Notes: generated from the letters alone by a model not told the origin. Shown: positions 43,104 through 55,058, counted from the stretch's first letter. The stretch: 64,000 bases of DNA from Rhizobiales bacterium Ga0077537 (GCA_001464955.1 LNEM01000003.1:62001-126000), one strand, 5' to 3'. Program-made: numbers and translations.

Positions 43104-44135
43104 ATGACCGAACTCATTCAGATTGCAGCCGCCATCAAGGCACGCGGCGACATCGCCGAAGCGGACATCGCCGCAATCAGGCGGGCCATTTTCAAGGACG
43201 GCGTCGTCTCGCGGACAGAGGCGGACGCGCTCTTTTCAATCGAGCACATGCGCACGAACCACCTCCCGGGCTGGTCGGAGCTGTTCTCGGAGGCGCTCAC
43301 GGACTACTGCATCCGCCAGGAGCCACCCGAAGGATATCTCACGGAAGAAGCCGCGGCGTGGGTCATGGCCGAGATCAGCAAGGGGAAGCATCCCTCGACC
43401 GACGCCGAAGTCGAACTCCTCATCAACCTCATCCAGACGGCCCGCGAGGTGCCGGCAAGCTTCTCGGCCTTTGCGCTCAATCACGTCAAGACCATGGTCA
43501 TGTACGGCGGTGGCAAGGACAAGCACGGCCGCGAGCATCACGGTGGTCGCATCAGCACGGCCGACATCCATGCGCTTGAGCGCATCCTGTGGGGCGCCGG
43601 CTCGGAAGGGCATCTGGCCGTCAGCCGTGAGGAGGCAGAAGCGCTCTTCGCGATTGCCGAGATGAGCACCGGCGCCGAGAACGACGACCGCTTCGACGAT
43701 CTGTTCGCCAAGGCCATCGGCAATTACCTGCTCGGCGCCACGGGCCGGTCGGTCCCGTCACGCGATGTGTCGCTGCGGTGGGAGACAGAGGAAACGCATC
43801 TCGACGCGGCCCGGCTGCTGCGCGCCGTGATGCAGACCTATTCGACGGCCGACTGGTCGAAGCTCCGCGACCGGGACTTCTGGGCCGAAGGCCTCAGGCC
43901 GCGTACGCTGGCGGAAGATGTCGAAGCGGCCTTCGATGCGCAGGTCAAGGCGCGCGAAGCCGCCGACGCCGCAGCTTCGATCATGACGCCCGACAAGGCC
44001 GCGTGGCTGCTCGATCGCATCGGCAAGAACGGCGTCATGTCGCCACCCGAGAAGGCGCTCGCTCGCTTCATTGCCCGCAATGCCTCGCGGCTCGATCCGT
44101 CGCTCGCCCGCACGCTCGACAAGGCCCGCGCCTGA
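43104..44135 (+). CDS. Conserved helical repeat protein of unknown function (TerB-like character)
   Basis: A 343-residue cytoplasmic protein with internal duplication: the block IAEADIAAIRRAIFKDGVVS/RTEADALFSIEHM reappears as ISTADIHALERILWGAGSEG/HLAVSREEAEALFAIAEM, each followed by an aromatic/acidic helix and a Y-rich segment (LFSEALTDYC, LFAKAIGNYLLG). A third degenerate copy may be MTPDKAAWLLDRIGKNGVMSPPEKALARFIA. Acidic EF-hand-like or TerB-like helices are likely, but I assign no function. ATG 43104 follows CGGGAGCCTGCC. Confidence 0.65.
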   Translation: MTELIQIAAAIKARGDIAEADIAAIRRAIFKDGVVSRTEADALFSIEHMRTNHLPGWSELFSEALTDYCIRQEPPEGYLTEEAAAWVMAEISKGKHPSTDAEVELLINLIQTAREVPASFSAFALNHVKTMVMYGGGKDKHGREHHGGRISTADIHALERILWGAGSEGHLAVSREEAEALFAIAEMSTGAENDDRFDDLFAKAIGNYLLGATGRSVPSRDVSLRWETEETHLDAARLLRAVMQTYSTADWSKLRDRDFWAEGLRPRTLAEDVEAAFDAQVKAREAADAAASIMTPDKAAWLLDRIGKNGVMSPPEKALARFIARNASRLDPSLARTLDKARA

Positions 44136-44147
44136 GCGGGCCTCGCG

Positions 44148-44447
44148 TCACGCGCACATCGAGGGCCACAAGGCCACGGGCGCAAACAGCATCAGGATGA
44201 CCGCGGTCGCCGTGCGGCGGAAGACGACTGCCCAGCCCATTCCGGCCTGCCGCAGGTCCGCGTTCGGGATCCAGTGGAGGTTATAGGCGGCTTGCGGGCC
44301 GTAGACCTGTCGCTGATAAGCGTAGACGGCAGGCAGCACTGCCAGGAAGTGTACGACCGCCATCACCACCAGTGCGGCGAAAGCCGCTTTGGCGAGCGTG
44401 TCGATGTGGGGGGCGAGGGGCATCAGAGCCCAGCAGAGCCAAGTCAT
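44148..44447 (-). CDS. Small membrane protein of unknown function
   Basis: A 99-residue protein with three hydrophobic segments: LCWALMPLAPHI, FAALVVMAVVHFLAVLPAVYAY and TAVILMLFAPVALW. No motif is recognised. ATG 44447 has an AGGAGG seven bases upstream. It converges with the repeat protein gene and lies just downstream of the beta-oxidation gene, so it may share its transcript. Confidence 0.65.
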   Translation of the reverse strand: MTWLCWALMPLAPHIDTLAKAAFAALVVMAVVHFLAVLPAVYAYQRQVYGPQAAYNLHWIPNADLRQAGMGWAVVFRRTATAVILMLFAPVALWPSMCA

Positions 44448-44471
44448 GGTGCCTCCTCGCGCGTTGCCCCG

Positions 44472-46586
44472 TTATCGCAACTTGTCTGCCTTCAGCTCCG
44501 TCAGCTTGCCACCCTTCTCGGCGGTGTCGCGCAGCAGCGCCGATGGCTCCCAGCGCTTGCCGTAGCGCTGATGCCAAGACGCGATCTGGTTGTAGACCTC
44601 GCGCGCGCCGATGGTGTCGCCCCAGAACATGAGGCCGCCGCGATAACGCGGGAAGCCGAAGCCGTGCAGCCACATGACATCGAGGTCCGAGGCGCGCACG
44701 GCCTTGCCTTCCTCGAGGATCTTGCAGAACTCGTTGATCGAGCCGAACAGCAGCCGGTGGAGAATTTCCTCGGATGAGAACTTGCGCTGCTCGATGTCGT
44801 TCTCGGAGGCGACCTTCCTGATCAGCTCCTCGACTTCCGGATCGACGTGGGGCGTGCGGTCGCCCTTCTCGTAGCGATACCAGCCCTTGCCGGCCTTCAG
44901 GCCGACGCGGCCCGCTTCGACGAGGCCATCGGGGATCGGCAGCATGCGATAGTTCGGGTCGGCCGCCTTCCGGCGCTTGCGCGTGTCGTAGGAGATGTCG
45001 AGACCCGACATGTCGTTGACCTTGAAGGGCCCGACCGGGTAGCCGAAGTCCTCCATCACCTTGTCGATCTCGTGGGGGAGGGCGCCCTCCTCGACCATGA
45101 GATTCTGTTCCATCGTGAAGGGAATGCGGCTGCGATTGGCGGCGAAGCCGTCGCAATTGCCGGCATAGCCGGAGATCTTGCCGATGTCGCGGCCGAGCTT
45201 CATGGCGGCGGCCAGCGTCTCGGGAGCGGTCTTCGCGGCGTTGACGACCTCGAACAGCTTCATGACGTTGGCCGGCACAAAATAGTGGGTGCCCGCGACC
45301 TTCTCGGGGCGCTTCGTGACGGCGGCGATCTGGTCGATATCGAGGGCCGATGTGTTCGTGAACAGGAAGGCCTCGGGCTTCATCACCGCGTCGAGCTTCT
45401 GGAAGACCTCCTTCTTGACGTCCATGCGCTCGAACACGGCCTCGATGACGGCGTCGGCGTCGCCGATCTCCTCGTAGCTCTCGACCGGCGTGATCAGCGC
45501 CATGCGCGCGTCCATCTCCGCCTGGGTCAGCGAGCCTCGCTTGACGCTCGTCGCGTAGTTGTCGCGGATACGGGCGAGGCCCTTCTCGACCACCTCCTTC
45601 GAGGCATCGACGAGCTTCACGGGGACGCCGGCGTCCGCGAAGCTCATCGCGATGCCGCCGCCCATCGTGCCGGCGCCGACCACCGCCATGGTCTTGATCT
45701 CGGGGACCTGCAGGTCCTTCGTCAGGCCCGGGATGCGGGCAATCTCGCGCTCGGCGAAGAACGCGTAGCGGAGCGCCTTGGCCTCGGGCGAATTCTCGAG
45801 TTCGGAGAAGAGGCGGCGCTCCGTCGCGACGCCCTCGTCGAAGGGCTGCGTGCACGCTGCTTCCACGGCCTGGATGCATTTCTCCGGCGCGGGCTGGCCA
45901 CGCATACGGCGCGCGTACTGCTTGCGGGCGGCATCGAACATGCCCGGGTCGGCCTTCGCCTCGGCCAGCTTGTCGGCGCGGTCGCGAACGCGGGGCAGTG
46001 GCCGTTTGCCAGCGATGGCCTTGGCGTAGGCGATCGCCTCGGCGCGCAGGTCCTTGCCGGGTACGATCTCGTCGATGATGCCGAGCGCCTTAGCCTCCGG
46101 CGCCGGCACGTGCCGGCCCGAGACGATCATGTCGAGTGCGATCTTCGGCCCGACGATGCGCGGCAGCCGCTGCGTTCCGCCGCCGCCCGGAAGGATGCCG
46201 ATCTGGACTTCGGGCAAGCCGACCTTCGCGTCGGCGACCGCGACACGATAGTGGCAGGCGAGCGCGTTCTCGAGGCCGCCACCGAGAGCGTAGCCGTGGA
46301 TGGCCGCGACGACGGGCTTCTTGCCCTGGTCGAGCGCGTCGTAGGTCCGCCGGGTCGGGTTGGGCCGAGCCTTGCCGAACTGACGAATGTCGGCTCCAGC
46401 GATGAACGTGCGTCCGGCACCGATCATGACGAACGCCGTCACTGCCGGGTCGGCCTCGCCCTTGTCCAGCGCCGCGAGGATACCATCCGACACGCCGGGG
46501 CCGAGCGCGTTCACCGGCGGATAATCGATGGTGATGACACCGATGCCGTCCTCGACATCGAACCGGACGAGGGGTTTCTCGGACAT
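44472..46586 (-). CDS. Bifunctional enoyl-CoA hydratase/3-hydroxyacyl-CoA dehydrogenase (FadJ/peroxisomal-type)
   Basis: A 704-residue fused beta-oxidation enzyme. Residues 1-190 are a crotonase domain with GAGRTFIAGADIRQF and ALGGGLENALACHYRVAVAD, carrying the CoA loop and catalytic glutamates. Residues about 300-480 are an NAD-binding 3-hydroxyacyl-CoA dehydrogenase domain (VVGAGTMGGGIAMSFADAG, with catalytic His in GTHYFVPAN), then two C-terminal domains (GNCDGFAANRS; GFPRYRGGLMFWGD). The form resembles peroxisomal MFE-1. It hydrates enoyl-CoA and oxidises (S)-3-hydroxyacyl-CoA. ATG 46586 has AGGAGG eight bases upstream. Confidence 0.92.
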   Translation of the reverse strand: MSEKPLVRFDVEDGIGVITIDYPPVNALGPGVSDGILAALDKGEADPAVTAFVMIGAGRTFIAGADIRQFGKARPNPTRRTYDALDQGKKPVVAAIHGYALGGGLENALACHYRVAVADAKVGLPEVQIGILPGGGGTQRLPRIVGPKIALDMIVSGRHVPAPEAKALGIIDEIVPGKDLRAEAIAYAKAIAGKRPLPRVRDRADKLAEAKADPGMFDAARKQYARRMRGQPAPEKCIQAVEAACTQPFDEGVATERRLFSELENSPEAKALRYAFFAEREIARIPGLTKDLQVPEIKTMAVVGAGTMGGGIAMSFADAGVPVKLVDASKEVVEKGLARIRDNYATSVKRGSLTQAEMDARMALITPVESYEEIGDADAVIEAVFERMDVKKEVFQKLDAVMKPEAFLFTNTSALDIDQIAAVTKRPEKVAGTHYFVPANVMKLFEVVNAAKTAPETLAAAMKLGRDIGKISGYAGNCDGFAANRSRIPFTMEQNLMVEEGALPHEIDKVMEDFGYPVGPFKVNDMSGLDISYDTRKRRKAADPNYRMLPIPDGLVEAGRVGLKAGKGWYRYEKGDRTPHVDPEVEELIRKVASENDIEQRKFSSEEILHRLLFGSINEFCKILEEGKAVRASDLDVMWLHGFGFPRYRGGLMFWGDTIGAREVYNQIASWHQRYGKRWEPSALLRDTAEKGGKLTELKADKLR

Positions 46587-46710
46587 GCGCGTTTCCTCCT
46601 GGTAGCGGTCGCGGTCCCCGGATGTCCGTGTCGCTGCACGGACGGATGGCCGGGCCCCGACCCGTTGTGGGGGCGAAGTGTTCCATGGAACGCGGTGGCT
46701 GGAAAGCGGG

Positions 46711-47616
46711 CTAGCCGGAGCCCTTGGTGCGGGTCTCGCCGGGTCGGGCACGCGCCTCCAGCAACTCGATCATGCGGCCGGCCACATCGACGCCGGTCGC
46801 GCCTTCCATGCCCTCGATCCCGGGCGAAGCGTTCACCTCGAGCACCAGCGTGCCACGGCGTGAGCGCAGCATGTCGACGCCGGCTACATTGAGACCCAGC
46901 GTATCGACGGCCTTGATTGCAGTTGCGATCTCCTCGTCGGTCAGTTTCACGGCCTCGGCCTTGCCACCCCGATGGAGGTTCGAGCGGAAGTCTCCCTTGC
47001 GGCTCGTGCGCATCATCGAGGCGACGACCTCGCCGCCGACGACGAGGGCACGCACGTCGGTGCCGGACGATTCGCTGACGAACTCCTGCACCAGAATGTT
47101 GACGTTGGCCGCCGAGAACGCCTCGATGATCGACGTGGCGGAGGCCGCCGTCTCGGCGAGGATGACGCCCATGCCCTGGGTGCCTTCGAGGAGCTTGATG
47201 ATGACGGGGGCGCCGCCGACGTCGGCGACGACCTCCTCGGCCTTCCGCGGACCATGCGCAAATGCAGTGTTGGGCAGACCAATGCCGGCGCGGGCGAGGA
47301 GCTGGAGAGCGCGCAGCTTGTCGCGGGAACGGCCGATGGCGACAGATTCGTTGAGCGGAAAGACGCCCTGCATCTCGAACTGGCGCAGGACCGCGAGGCC
47401 ATAGTTCGTGACGGACGCGCCGATGCGGGGAATGACAGCATCGTAGGCGCCGAGGGTGCGTCCGCCGTGGCGCAGCAGCGGCTGGTTGGACGTGATGTTC
47501 ATGTGGACGTGCAGCGTATTGATCACGTCGATCTCGTGGCCACGCGCGCGCGCGGCCTCGACGATCCGGCGGTGGGAGTAGAGGCCGGCGTTGCGCGCCA
47601 GCATGACGATCTTCAT
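46711..47616 (-). CDS. rimK: RimK-type ribosomal protein S6 glutamate ligase
   Basis: A 301-residue ATP-grasp ligase: [18 protein letters not shown] at the N-terminus, [13 protein letters not shown], the ATP loop [13 protein letters not shown], and metal/ATP-binding [26 protein letters not shown] at the C-terminus. RimK adds glutamates to the C-terminus of ribosomal protein S6; related ligases act on coenzymes or peptides. The protein ends in a short basic/glycine tail. It lies upstream of the beta-oxidation gene on the same strand. Confidence 0.9.
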   Translation of the reverse strand: MKIVMLARNAGLYSHRRIVEAARARGHEIDVINTLHVHMNITSNQPLLRHGGRTLGAYDAVIPRIGASVTNYGLAVLRQFEMQGVFPLNESVAIGRSRDKLRALQLLARAGIGLPNTAFAHGPRKAEEVVADVGGAPVIIKLLEGTQGMGVILAETAASATSIIEAFSAANVNILVQEFVSESSGTDVRALVVGGEVVASMMRTSRKGDFRSNLHRGGKAEAVKLTDEEIATAIKAVDTLGLNVAGVDMLRSRRGTLVLEVNASPGIEGMEGATGVDVAGRMIELLEARARPGETRTKGSG

Positions 47617-47759
47617 GGCGGTGGCCTCGACACGTCTTGCGCTGCCGCTGCCGGTTCGGGAACGGCTCGGTTCACGGCCGGCATCCTAGCGGATCGCGCG
47701 GGCAAAGCACATCGAGCAACGGCGCCATTCGTGGCTCGCACCACGGACGGCGCCGAGAT

Positions 47760-48659
47760 TCACACCTTCATCTTCGGATCGAGCCAGTCGCGCAAGCTGT
47801 CGCCGAGCAGGTTGAACGCGAACACCGCGAGGGTGATGGCGAGGCCCGGGAACAGGATCATCCAGGGCGCCGCCTGGTAGAAGTCGGCCGACGATCCCGA
47901 CAGCATCAGGCCCCACGCCGCCGTCGGCTCGGTCACGCCGAGGCCCAGGAACGACAGCGAGGCTTCGAGCAGGATCGCCTGTGCGATGAACGCCGTCAGC
48001 ATGATCAGATACGGCGCAACGATGTTCGGCAGGATGTGGCGCAGAACGATCCGGGCATGGCTGTAGCCTGCGGCCCTGGCGGCGTCGATGAACGGCATCT
48101 GGGCGATCGACAGCGTCGAGGACCGCGCGATGCGCGCCATCTTCGGCACCATGGGGAGCGCGATCGCGACGATGAGGTTGGCGTCGATCCCGGCGATCAT
48201 GTTGCGGCCGAGGACCGCCACGACGACCATGGCCAGCACGATGATCGGGAACGACAGCATGATGTCAACGAGACGCTGGATGACATTGTCGATAATGCCG
48301 CCGAAGTAGCCCGAGGTGGCTCCCAGAATTGCGCCGAGCGTGCAGCCGACGATCGCCGACAGCATCCCGACCGCGAGCGCGGTCCGGGCGCCGTAGACAA
48401 GCCGCGAGAACACGTCGCGGCCGTACTGATCGGTGCCGAAGAGATGCTCCGGGCTCGGCCCCGTCAGCATGGCGCCAAAATCCACCTCTTCGGGATGGTA
48501 AGGAGCGATCCACTGCGCGCCGACTGCGAGCACGAAATAGAGCAGGACGATCAGGAACCCGACGAAGCCCAGCGGCTGCGCCACGATGAACTTGACGATC
48601 GGGTTCGTCCGCTTGGGGATCTTGTCGGCGAATGCGTCGCCAGCGGTGACGTCGGCCAT
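47760..48659 (-). CDS. dppC: Dipeptide/oligopeptide-type ABC permease (DppC/OppC)
   Basis: A 299-residue inner-membrane permease of the OppBC family with about six hydrophobic segments and the cytoplasmic EAA-like loop (ARAAGYSHARIVLRHILPN). N-terminal segment KFIVAQPLGFVGFLIVLLYF and the GPSPEHLFGTDQYGRDVFSR block are typical of DppC. ATG 48659 has GAGAGGCG upstream. Last gene of the peptide-type transporter operon; it overlaps nothing and follows dppB by 11 bases. Confidence 0.9.
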   Translation of the reverse strand: MADVTAGDAFADKIPKRTNPIVKFIVAQPLGFVGFLIVLLYFVLAVGAQWIAPYHPEEVDFGAMLTGPSPEHLFGTDQYGRDVFSRLVYGARTALAVGMLSAIVGCTLGAILGATSGYFGGIIDNVIQRLVDIMLSFPIIVLAMVVVAVLGRNMIAGIDANLIVAIALPMVPKMARIARSSTLSIAQMPFIDAARAAGYSHARIVLRHILPNIVAPYLIMLTAFIAQAILLEASLSFLGLGVTEPTAAWGLMLSGSSADFYQAAPWMILFPGLAITLAVFAFNLLGDSLRDWLDPKMKV

Positions 48660-48670
48660 GATCGCGCCTC

Positions 48671-49624
48671 TCAAGTCAGACGAATGCGGGGATCGAGCGC
48701 CGCGTAGAGCAGATCGACCAGAAGATTGACCACCACGAACACGGTGGCGATCAGCAGGACGAGGCCCTGGATCAGCGTGAAGTCGCCCCGCGCCGTCGCA
48801 TCCACGAAGAGTTTGCCGATGCCGTTCAGATTGAACACCTGCTCGGTCACCACGAGGCCACCGATGAGAAAGGCGAACTCGAGGCCGACGACCGTCACGA
48901 CGGGGAGGAGTGCATTGCGCAGGCCATGCCGGCGGGTGACGAGGCTCTCATAGACGCCCTTGGCGCGGGCGGTGCGGATGTAATCCTCGCGCATCACCTC
49001 GAGCAGGGCGGAGCGCATCATGCGTGTGACCACCGCGGCGTACCGGTAGCCGACGGACAGGGCAGGCCAGAACAGCGCAGAGAGATTGGCGACCGGATCC
49101 TCGAAGATGGAAACATAGCCTATCTTGGGTAGCCAATTGAAGAAGTAGAGCAGCGCCAGAATGATCAGCATGCCGAGCCAGAAGCCCGGTATCGCCAGTC
49201 CTGAGACGGCGAGCACTCGTATCAGGTTGTCTATCCACGTATCTCGATAGACGGCACATAACGTCCCCAATGGAACGGCGATCAGGACGGCGATCAGGGT
49301 CGCCATGATCGCCACCTGAAGCGTGACTGGGAACCGGATCGCGATCTCGTTCGCCACAGATTCACCGGTCCAGAGCGACTTGCCGAGATCGAGCCGCGTC
49401 AGGCCGATCATGTAGTCGGTAAACTGAACCATCAGGGGCTTGTCCAAGCCAAGGCGCTTCCGCTCGGCCTGGATCGTTTCCTCGGTGACCGCTGCTCCGT
49501 CGGCGCGCAACTTCACAACCACCGGATCGCCGGGCATGACGCGAATTAGGAAGAACACGGCAACGGCGACGCCGATCAGCGTCGGGATCACCATGAGCAA
49601 CCTGCGAACAATGTAGCCAAGCAT
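48671..49624 (-). CDS. dppB: Dipeptide/oligopeptide-type ABC permease (DppB/OppB)
   Basis: A 317-residue permease with the usual OppB start MLGYIVRRLLMVIPTLIGVAV, the loop GDPVVVKLRADG, the EAA-like motif (IRTARAKGVYESLVTRRHGLRNALLPVVTV) and the closing LLVDLLYAALDPRIRLT. It forms the transmembrane channel together with DppC. ATG 49624 opens directly at the first helix. A hairpin separates it from the binding-protein gene upstream. Confidence 0.92.
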   Translation of the reverse strand: MLGYIVRRLLMVIPTLIGVAVAVFFLIRVMPGDPVVVKLRADGAAVTEETIQAERKRLGLDKPLMVQFTDYMIGLTRLDLGKSLWTGESVANEIAIRFPVTLQVAIMATLIAVLIAVPLGTLCAVYRDTWIDNLIRVLAVSGLAIPGFWLGMLIILALLYFFNWLPKIGYVSIFEDPVANLSALFWPALSVGYRYAAVVTRMMRSALLEVMREDYIRTARAKGVYESLVTRRHGLRNALLPVVTVVGLEFAFLIGGLVVTEQVFNLNGIGKLFVDATARGDFTLIQGLVLLIATVFVVVNLLVDLLYAALDPRIRLT

Positions 49625-49651
49625 GGGGGTGTGCGATCCTCAGAGGCAGAA

Positions 49652-49675
49652 GGAAGGGGCCGGATAGCCCCTTCC
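49652..49675 (-). terminator. Intercistronic hairpin after binding-protein gene 1
   Basis: A nine-base stem (GGAAGGGGC/GCCCCTTCC) with a six-base loop lies 14 bases after the binding-protein stop and 27 bases before the dppB start. On the minus strand it is followed by TTCTGCC. It may be a partial terminator or an RNA-stabilising element that lets the binding proteins be made in excess of the permeases. Confidence 0.5.
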
Positions 49676-49689
49676 CTGTTCGCGGTTCT

Positions 49690-51267
49690 TTACTGGTCGA
49701 GCCAGACGTCGACGAGATCTGTCGCCGTGAAGTGGTTCGCCTGATGCTCCCAGCCCTTGATCTTCTTGTGGTGGACGATGATGCGCTGCCACCACAGCAG
49801 GGGCGCGGAGTAGACTTGGGTCAGGGCGTGGCGCTCGAACTCGTTCACCAGTGCCTTGCGCTTGACAGGGTCGATCTCACGAGCCTGCTTGTCGAAGAGT
49901 TCGTCGAGCTTCTTGTCATTGTGACCGGAAGCGGCCTGGGACGACTTCTCCTTCGTCAGGAACTTGTCGAACTGTGCCGAAGGATCGTCGGCGAAATCGG
50001 AAATGAACTCGACGAGGACGTCGAAGTTGCCTTCCTTCATGGCGTCGAAGAAGAGCTTCGTTTCGAGCTGGGTGTGCTCCACCTCGACGCCGATCCGGCG
50101 CCACTGGTCGATCAGGAAGATGCCGCCCGGCGTGTAAGGCTCGGCGACGTTGCGATTGACCAGCTTGACCTTCAGGTTGGGAACGCCAGCCTCCTTGAGC
50201 AGCTGCTTGGCCCGCTCGCGGGACTTCGCTATGTCCTTCGAGAAGCCCGGCAGAGCTTCGAGCTCAGCGCCAGCCAGCGCGTACTCGTAGCCCGGACGCA
50301 GGAGGCCGGACACGTCCCGCAACATCGAGATCTTGCTCAGCGCCGGTGCGCCACCCCAACGATCGATGGCCAAGGTCAGGGCCTGGCGGACCCGGACGTC
50401 GTCGAACGGCTTCTTCTGCGTGTTGAACGTGAACATGAGGTTGGTGACCCAGGGGCCATCGACCACCGTCGCGTTCTCCTTCATGCCCGCGACGAGCTGG
50501 TCCCGCTCGGTGGGCGTCCGTCCCCGGAACTCGCCATCGAACTGACCGCCGATCATGCCGGTCACGACCGCGTTCGACTTCACGAAGAAGGCCTTGTAGC
50601 CGTCGAGATAGGGCCGATCCGGGAGGAAGTAGCCGTCGAACCTTTTCGCGGTCCAGTGCGAGCCCTTGACGTACTCGACGAACTCGTAGGCGCCCGTCCC
50701 CAGGATCGTCTTCGCCGGGAACTGCGGATCCTCCTTCAGCTTCGCGGCCCGGTAAATGCAGTTCCAGGGCGAGGCGAAGTGGGTCAGCATCGATGCGTTC
50801 GGCTGCTTCATACGGAACACGACCGTATGGGCATCGGGCGTCTCGACGCTCTTGATGTCCGCGTAGAGCGAGCGGCGCGCCGACACGACACCCTCGGGCG
50901 GATTGATGATGCGGTCGTAGCTGGCCTTGACGTCCTCGGACGTCATCGGCGCACCGTCGTGGAACTTCACGTTCTGGCGCAGCTTGAACGTGTAGGTCAT
51001 GCCGTCCGGTGCCTGCTCGAAGCTCTCGGCGGCGTCGGGGACGATCTTCAGGTTCTTGTAGTCGCCCTTCCACTTCAGGAGCTTGGAGTAGTGCGGCAGA
51101 CCCGGGTGAGCGAACGCGAACGTCGTGACGGCATGGCAATCGATCGTCGGCGGTTCGGCCACCACGGCGAAGTTGAGCGTTCCGCCCTTCTTCGGCGTCT
51201 GCGCCTCGGCAAGGCCACCACCCAGCGCAACGAGCGCCGTGGCAGATAGCAAGGTCAACTTTTTCAC
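49690..51267 (-). CDS. Extracellular solute-binding protein, family 5 (copy 1)
   Basis: A 525-residue periplasmic binding protein of the DppA/OppA type. A signal peptide ends GLAEAQ (about residue 22), then KKGGTLNFAVVAEPPTIDCH, KIVPDAAESFEQAPDGMTYTFKLRQNVKFHDGAP and RVRQALTLAIDRWGG, all family hallmarks. It captures a peptide, opine or nickel-like ligand for the adjacent permeases. It is a close paralogue of the gene at 51357-52937, sharing identical long stretches such as INPPEGVVSAR and QTPKKGGTL. ATG 51267 begins the signal peptide. Confidence 0.9.
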   Translation of the reverse strand: MKKLTLLSATALVALGGGLAEAQTPKKGGTLNFAVVAEPPTIDCHAVTTFAFAHPGLPHYSKLLKWKGDYKNLKIVPDAAESFEQAPDGMTYTFKLRQNVKFHDGAPMTSEDVKASYDRIINPPEGVVSARRSLYADIKSVETPDAHTVVFRMKQPNASMLTHFASPWNCIYRAAKLKEDPQFPAKTILGTGAYEFVEYVKGSHWTAKRFDGYFLPDRPYLDGYKAFFVKSNAVVTGMIGGQFDGEFRGRTPTERDQLVAGMKENATVVDGPWVTNLMFTFNTQKKPFDDVRVRQALTLAIDRWGGAPALSKISMLRDVSGLLRPGYEYALAGAELEALPGFSKDIAKSRERAKQLLKEAGVPNLKVKLVNRNVAEPYTPGGIFLIDQWRRIGVEVEHTQLETKLFFDAMKEGNFDVLVEFISDFADDPSAQFDKFLTKEKSSQAASGHNDKKLDELFDKQAREIDPVKRKALVNEFERHALTQVYSAPLLWWQRIIVHHKKIKGWEHQANHFTATDLVDVWLDQ

Positions 51268-51356
51268 TGTCTCACTCCCTTTCTTCTCAGATGCGATCAG
51301 GGCCTGCCGGCGCTCCCCGTCCTCTCAGGTCGCACCAGCTGGCTCCGGCGCGGCGA

Positions 51357-52937
51357 TTACTGGTCGAGCCACACGTCCACGAGCGTCTGGCCGGCGAAGT
51401 GCGATGGCGGCAGCTCCCAGCCCTTGACCTTCTTGTGGTTGACGACGATGCGCTGATACCAGAGCAGCGGGATGTTGTAGGCCTTCTCCAGCGTGTAGCG
51501 CTCGAGCTCGTTCACGATCTTCATGCGCTCGACCGGGTCCACGGTGCCCGACTGCTTCTTGTAGAGGTCGTCGATCCTGGTGTCGGTGTGCCGCGAATAG
51601 GCGATGGACGATGCCTTCGTGCTCAGCAACGTATTGAACTGGGCGTTCGGATCGTCTGCGAAGTCGGAGATGTTCTGGACGGCGACATCGAAGTTGCCGT
51701 TGGCCATGCCGTCGAACCAGAGCTTCGTCTCCACCTGGACATGCTCCGTCTCGACGCCGATGCGGCGCCACTGGTCGATGGCGTAGATGCCAGCCGGCGT
51801 GAAGGGCTGGGCAATCGTCCGGTTGAGCAGCTTCAGCTTGAGATTGGGAACGCCTGCTTCCTTCAGCAGACGCTTCGCCTCCTCGCGCGACTTGTTGGCG
51901 TCGCGCCAGAAGCCCGGGATCTTCTCGAGCTCGGAAACCGGCAACGACCAGGATGCGCCCGGACGGAAGACGCCGCTCACGCCTTTGATCAGCGTGACCT
52001 TGCCAAGGCTTTCGCTGCCACCCCACCGGTCGATGGCGAGAGTCAGGGCGCGGCGCACGCGCTCATCGTCGAACGGCTTCTTCGACGTGTTGAACGAGAG
52101 CAGGATGTTCGTGATCCAGGGCCCTTCCTGGACCGTCACCTGATCGCCCATCGTGCTCACGAGCTGGTCACGCTCGGCGGGCGTGCGGCCGCGGAACTCG
52201 GCGTCGAACTGCCCGCCCCGCATGCCCAGAACGACCGCTTCGGATTTCACGAAGAAGGCCTTGAAGCCGTCGAGATAGGGCCGGTCCTTCAGGAAGTAAC
52301 CATCGAACTTCTTGCCGACCCAGTGCGAGCCCTTGACGTATTCGACGAACTGGAAGGCTCCGGTTCCCATTACCTTCTTCGAGGGATAGGTCGGGTCCTT
52401 GGCGAGTTCGGCGGCGCTGTAGACGCAGTTGAACGGGGAAGCGAAGTGAAGAACCATCGACGCGTTCACCTGCTTCATCTTGAAGACGACGGTGTGGGCG
52501 TCAGGCGTCAGGATCTCGCCGATGTCCGAGTGAACGGCCTTGCGAGCCGAGACCACGCCCTCCGGCGGATTGATGATCCGCTCGTAGGTGGCCTTGATGT
52601 CGGCCGATGTGAAATCGCTGCCGTCGTGGAACTTGACACCCTTGCGGAGCTTGAAGGTGTAGGTGAGGCCATCGGCCGACTGCTCCCAGCTCTCGGCCAG
52701 ATCGCCGACGACCTTGATGTTGTCGTGTGGCCCGGTGAGCTTGAGCAGGGTCGAGTACTGGGGTGCCACCGGGTGCACCATGGCGAACGTGGTGGTGCCA
52801 TGGCAGTCGGTCGTCGGCGGCTCGGCGACCACGGCGAACTGCAGCGTCCCGCCCTTCTTGGGAGTCTGAGCGAGTGCCGGCATCGAGACCGCGACGGCGC
52901 CGAGTGCCGCGACGACAGTGATTGACTTGAAACTCAT
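51357..52937 (-). CDS. Extracellular solute-binding protein, family 5 (copy 2)
   Basis: A 526-residue periplasmic binding protein; signal peptide cleavage is near MPALAQ (residue 23). It has the same blocks as copy 1: KKGGTLQFAVVAEPPTTDCH, DLAESWEQSADGLTYTFKLRKGVKFHDGSDF, VVSARKAVHSDIGEI and ERVRRALTLAIDRWGG. The variable middle (ligand-contact) parts differ, so the two proteins may feed one permease pair with different ligands. ATG 52937 has AAGAGGAAAC upstream. It lies between the fused ATPase and copy 1. Confidence 0.9.
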   Translation of the reverse strand: MSFKSITVVAALGAVAVSMPALAQTPKKGGTLQFAVVAEPPTTDCHGTTTFAMVHPVAPQYSTLLKLTGPHDNIKVVGDLAESWEQSADGLTYTFKLRKGVKFHDGSDFTSADIKATYERIINPPEGVVSARKAVHSDIGEILTPDAHTVVFKMKQVNASMVLHFASPFNCVYSAAELAKDPTYPSKKVMGTGAFQFVEYVKGSHWVGKKFDGYFLKDRPYLDGFKAFFVKSEAVVLGMRGGQFDAEFRGRTPAERDQLVSTMGDQVTVQEGPWITNILLSFNTSKKPFDDERVRRALTLAIDRWGGSESLGKVTLIKGVSGVFRPGASWSLPVSELEKIPGFWRDANKSREEAKRLLKEAGVPNLKLKLLNRTIAQPFTPAGIYAIDQWRRIGVETEHVQVETKLWFDGMANGNFDVAVQNISDFADDPNAQFNTLLSTKASSIAYSRHTDTRIDDLYKKQSGTVDPVERMKIVNELERYTLEKAYNIPLLWYQRIVVNHKKVKGWELPPSHFAGQTLVDVWLDQ

Positions 52938-52988
52938 TGCGTTTCCTCTTCTTGGCAACGACAGCCGCTCCTTATCCGGGGCGTGCGG

Positions 52989-55058
<2,070 letters not shown>

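Noticed and set aside
44123-44142. Hairpin GGCCCGC/GCGGGCC over the stop codon of the repeat protein gene as a terminator
   Set aside because: There is no T-run on either strand and GC-rich seven-base repeats are expected by chance here.
44847-46892. 681-codon open frame on the plus strand opposite the bifunctional beta-oxidation gene
   Set aside because: It is entirely antisense to a gene with two intact enzyme domains and has no recognised motif.
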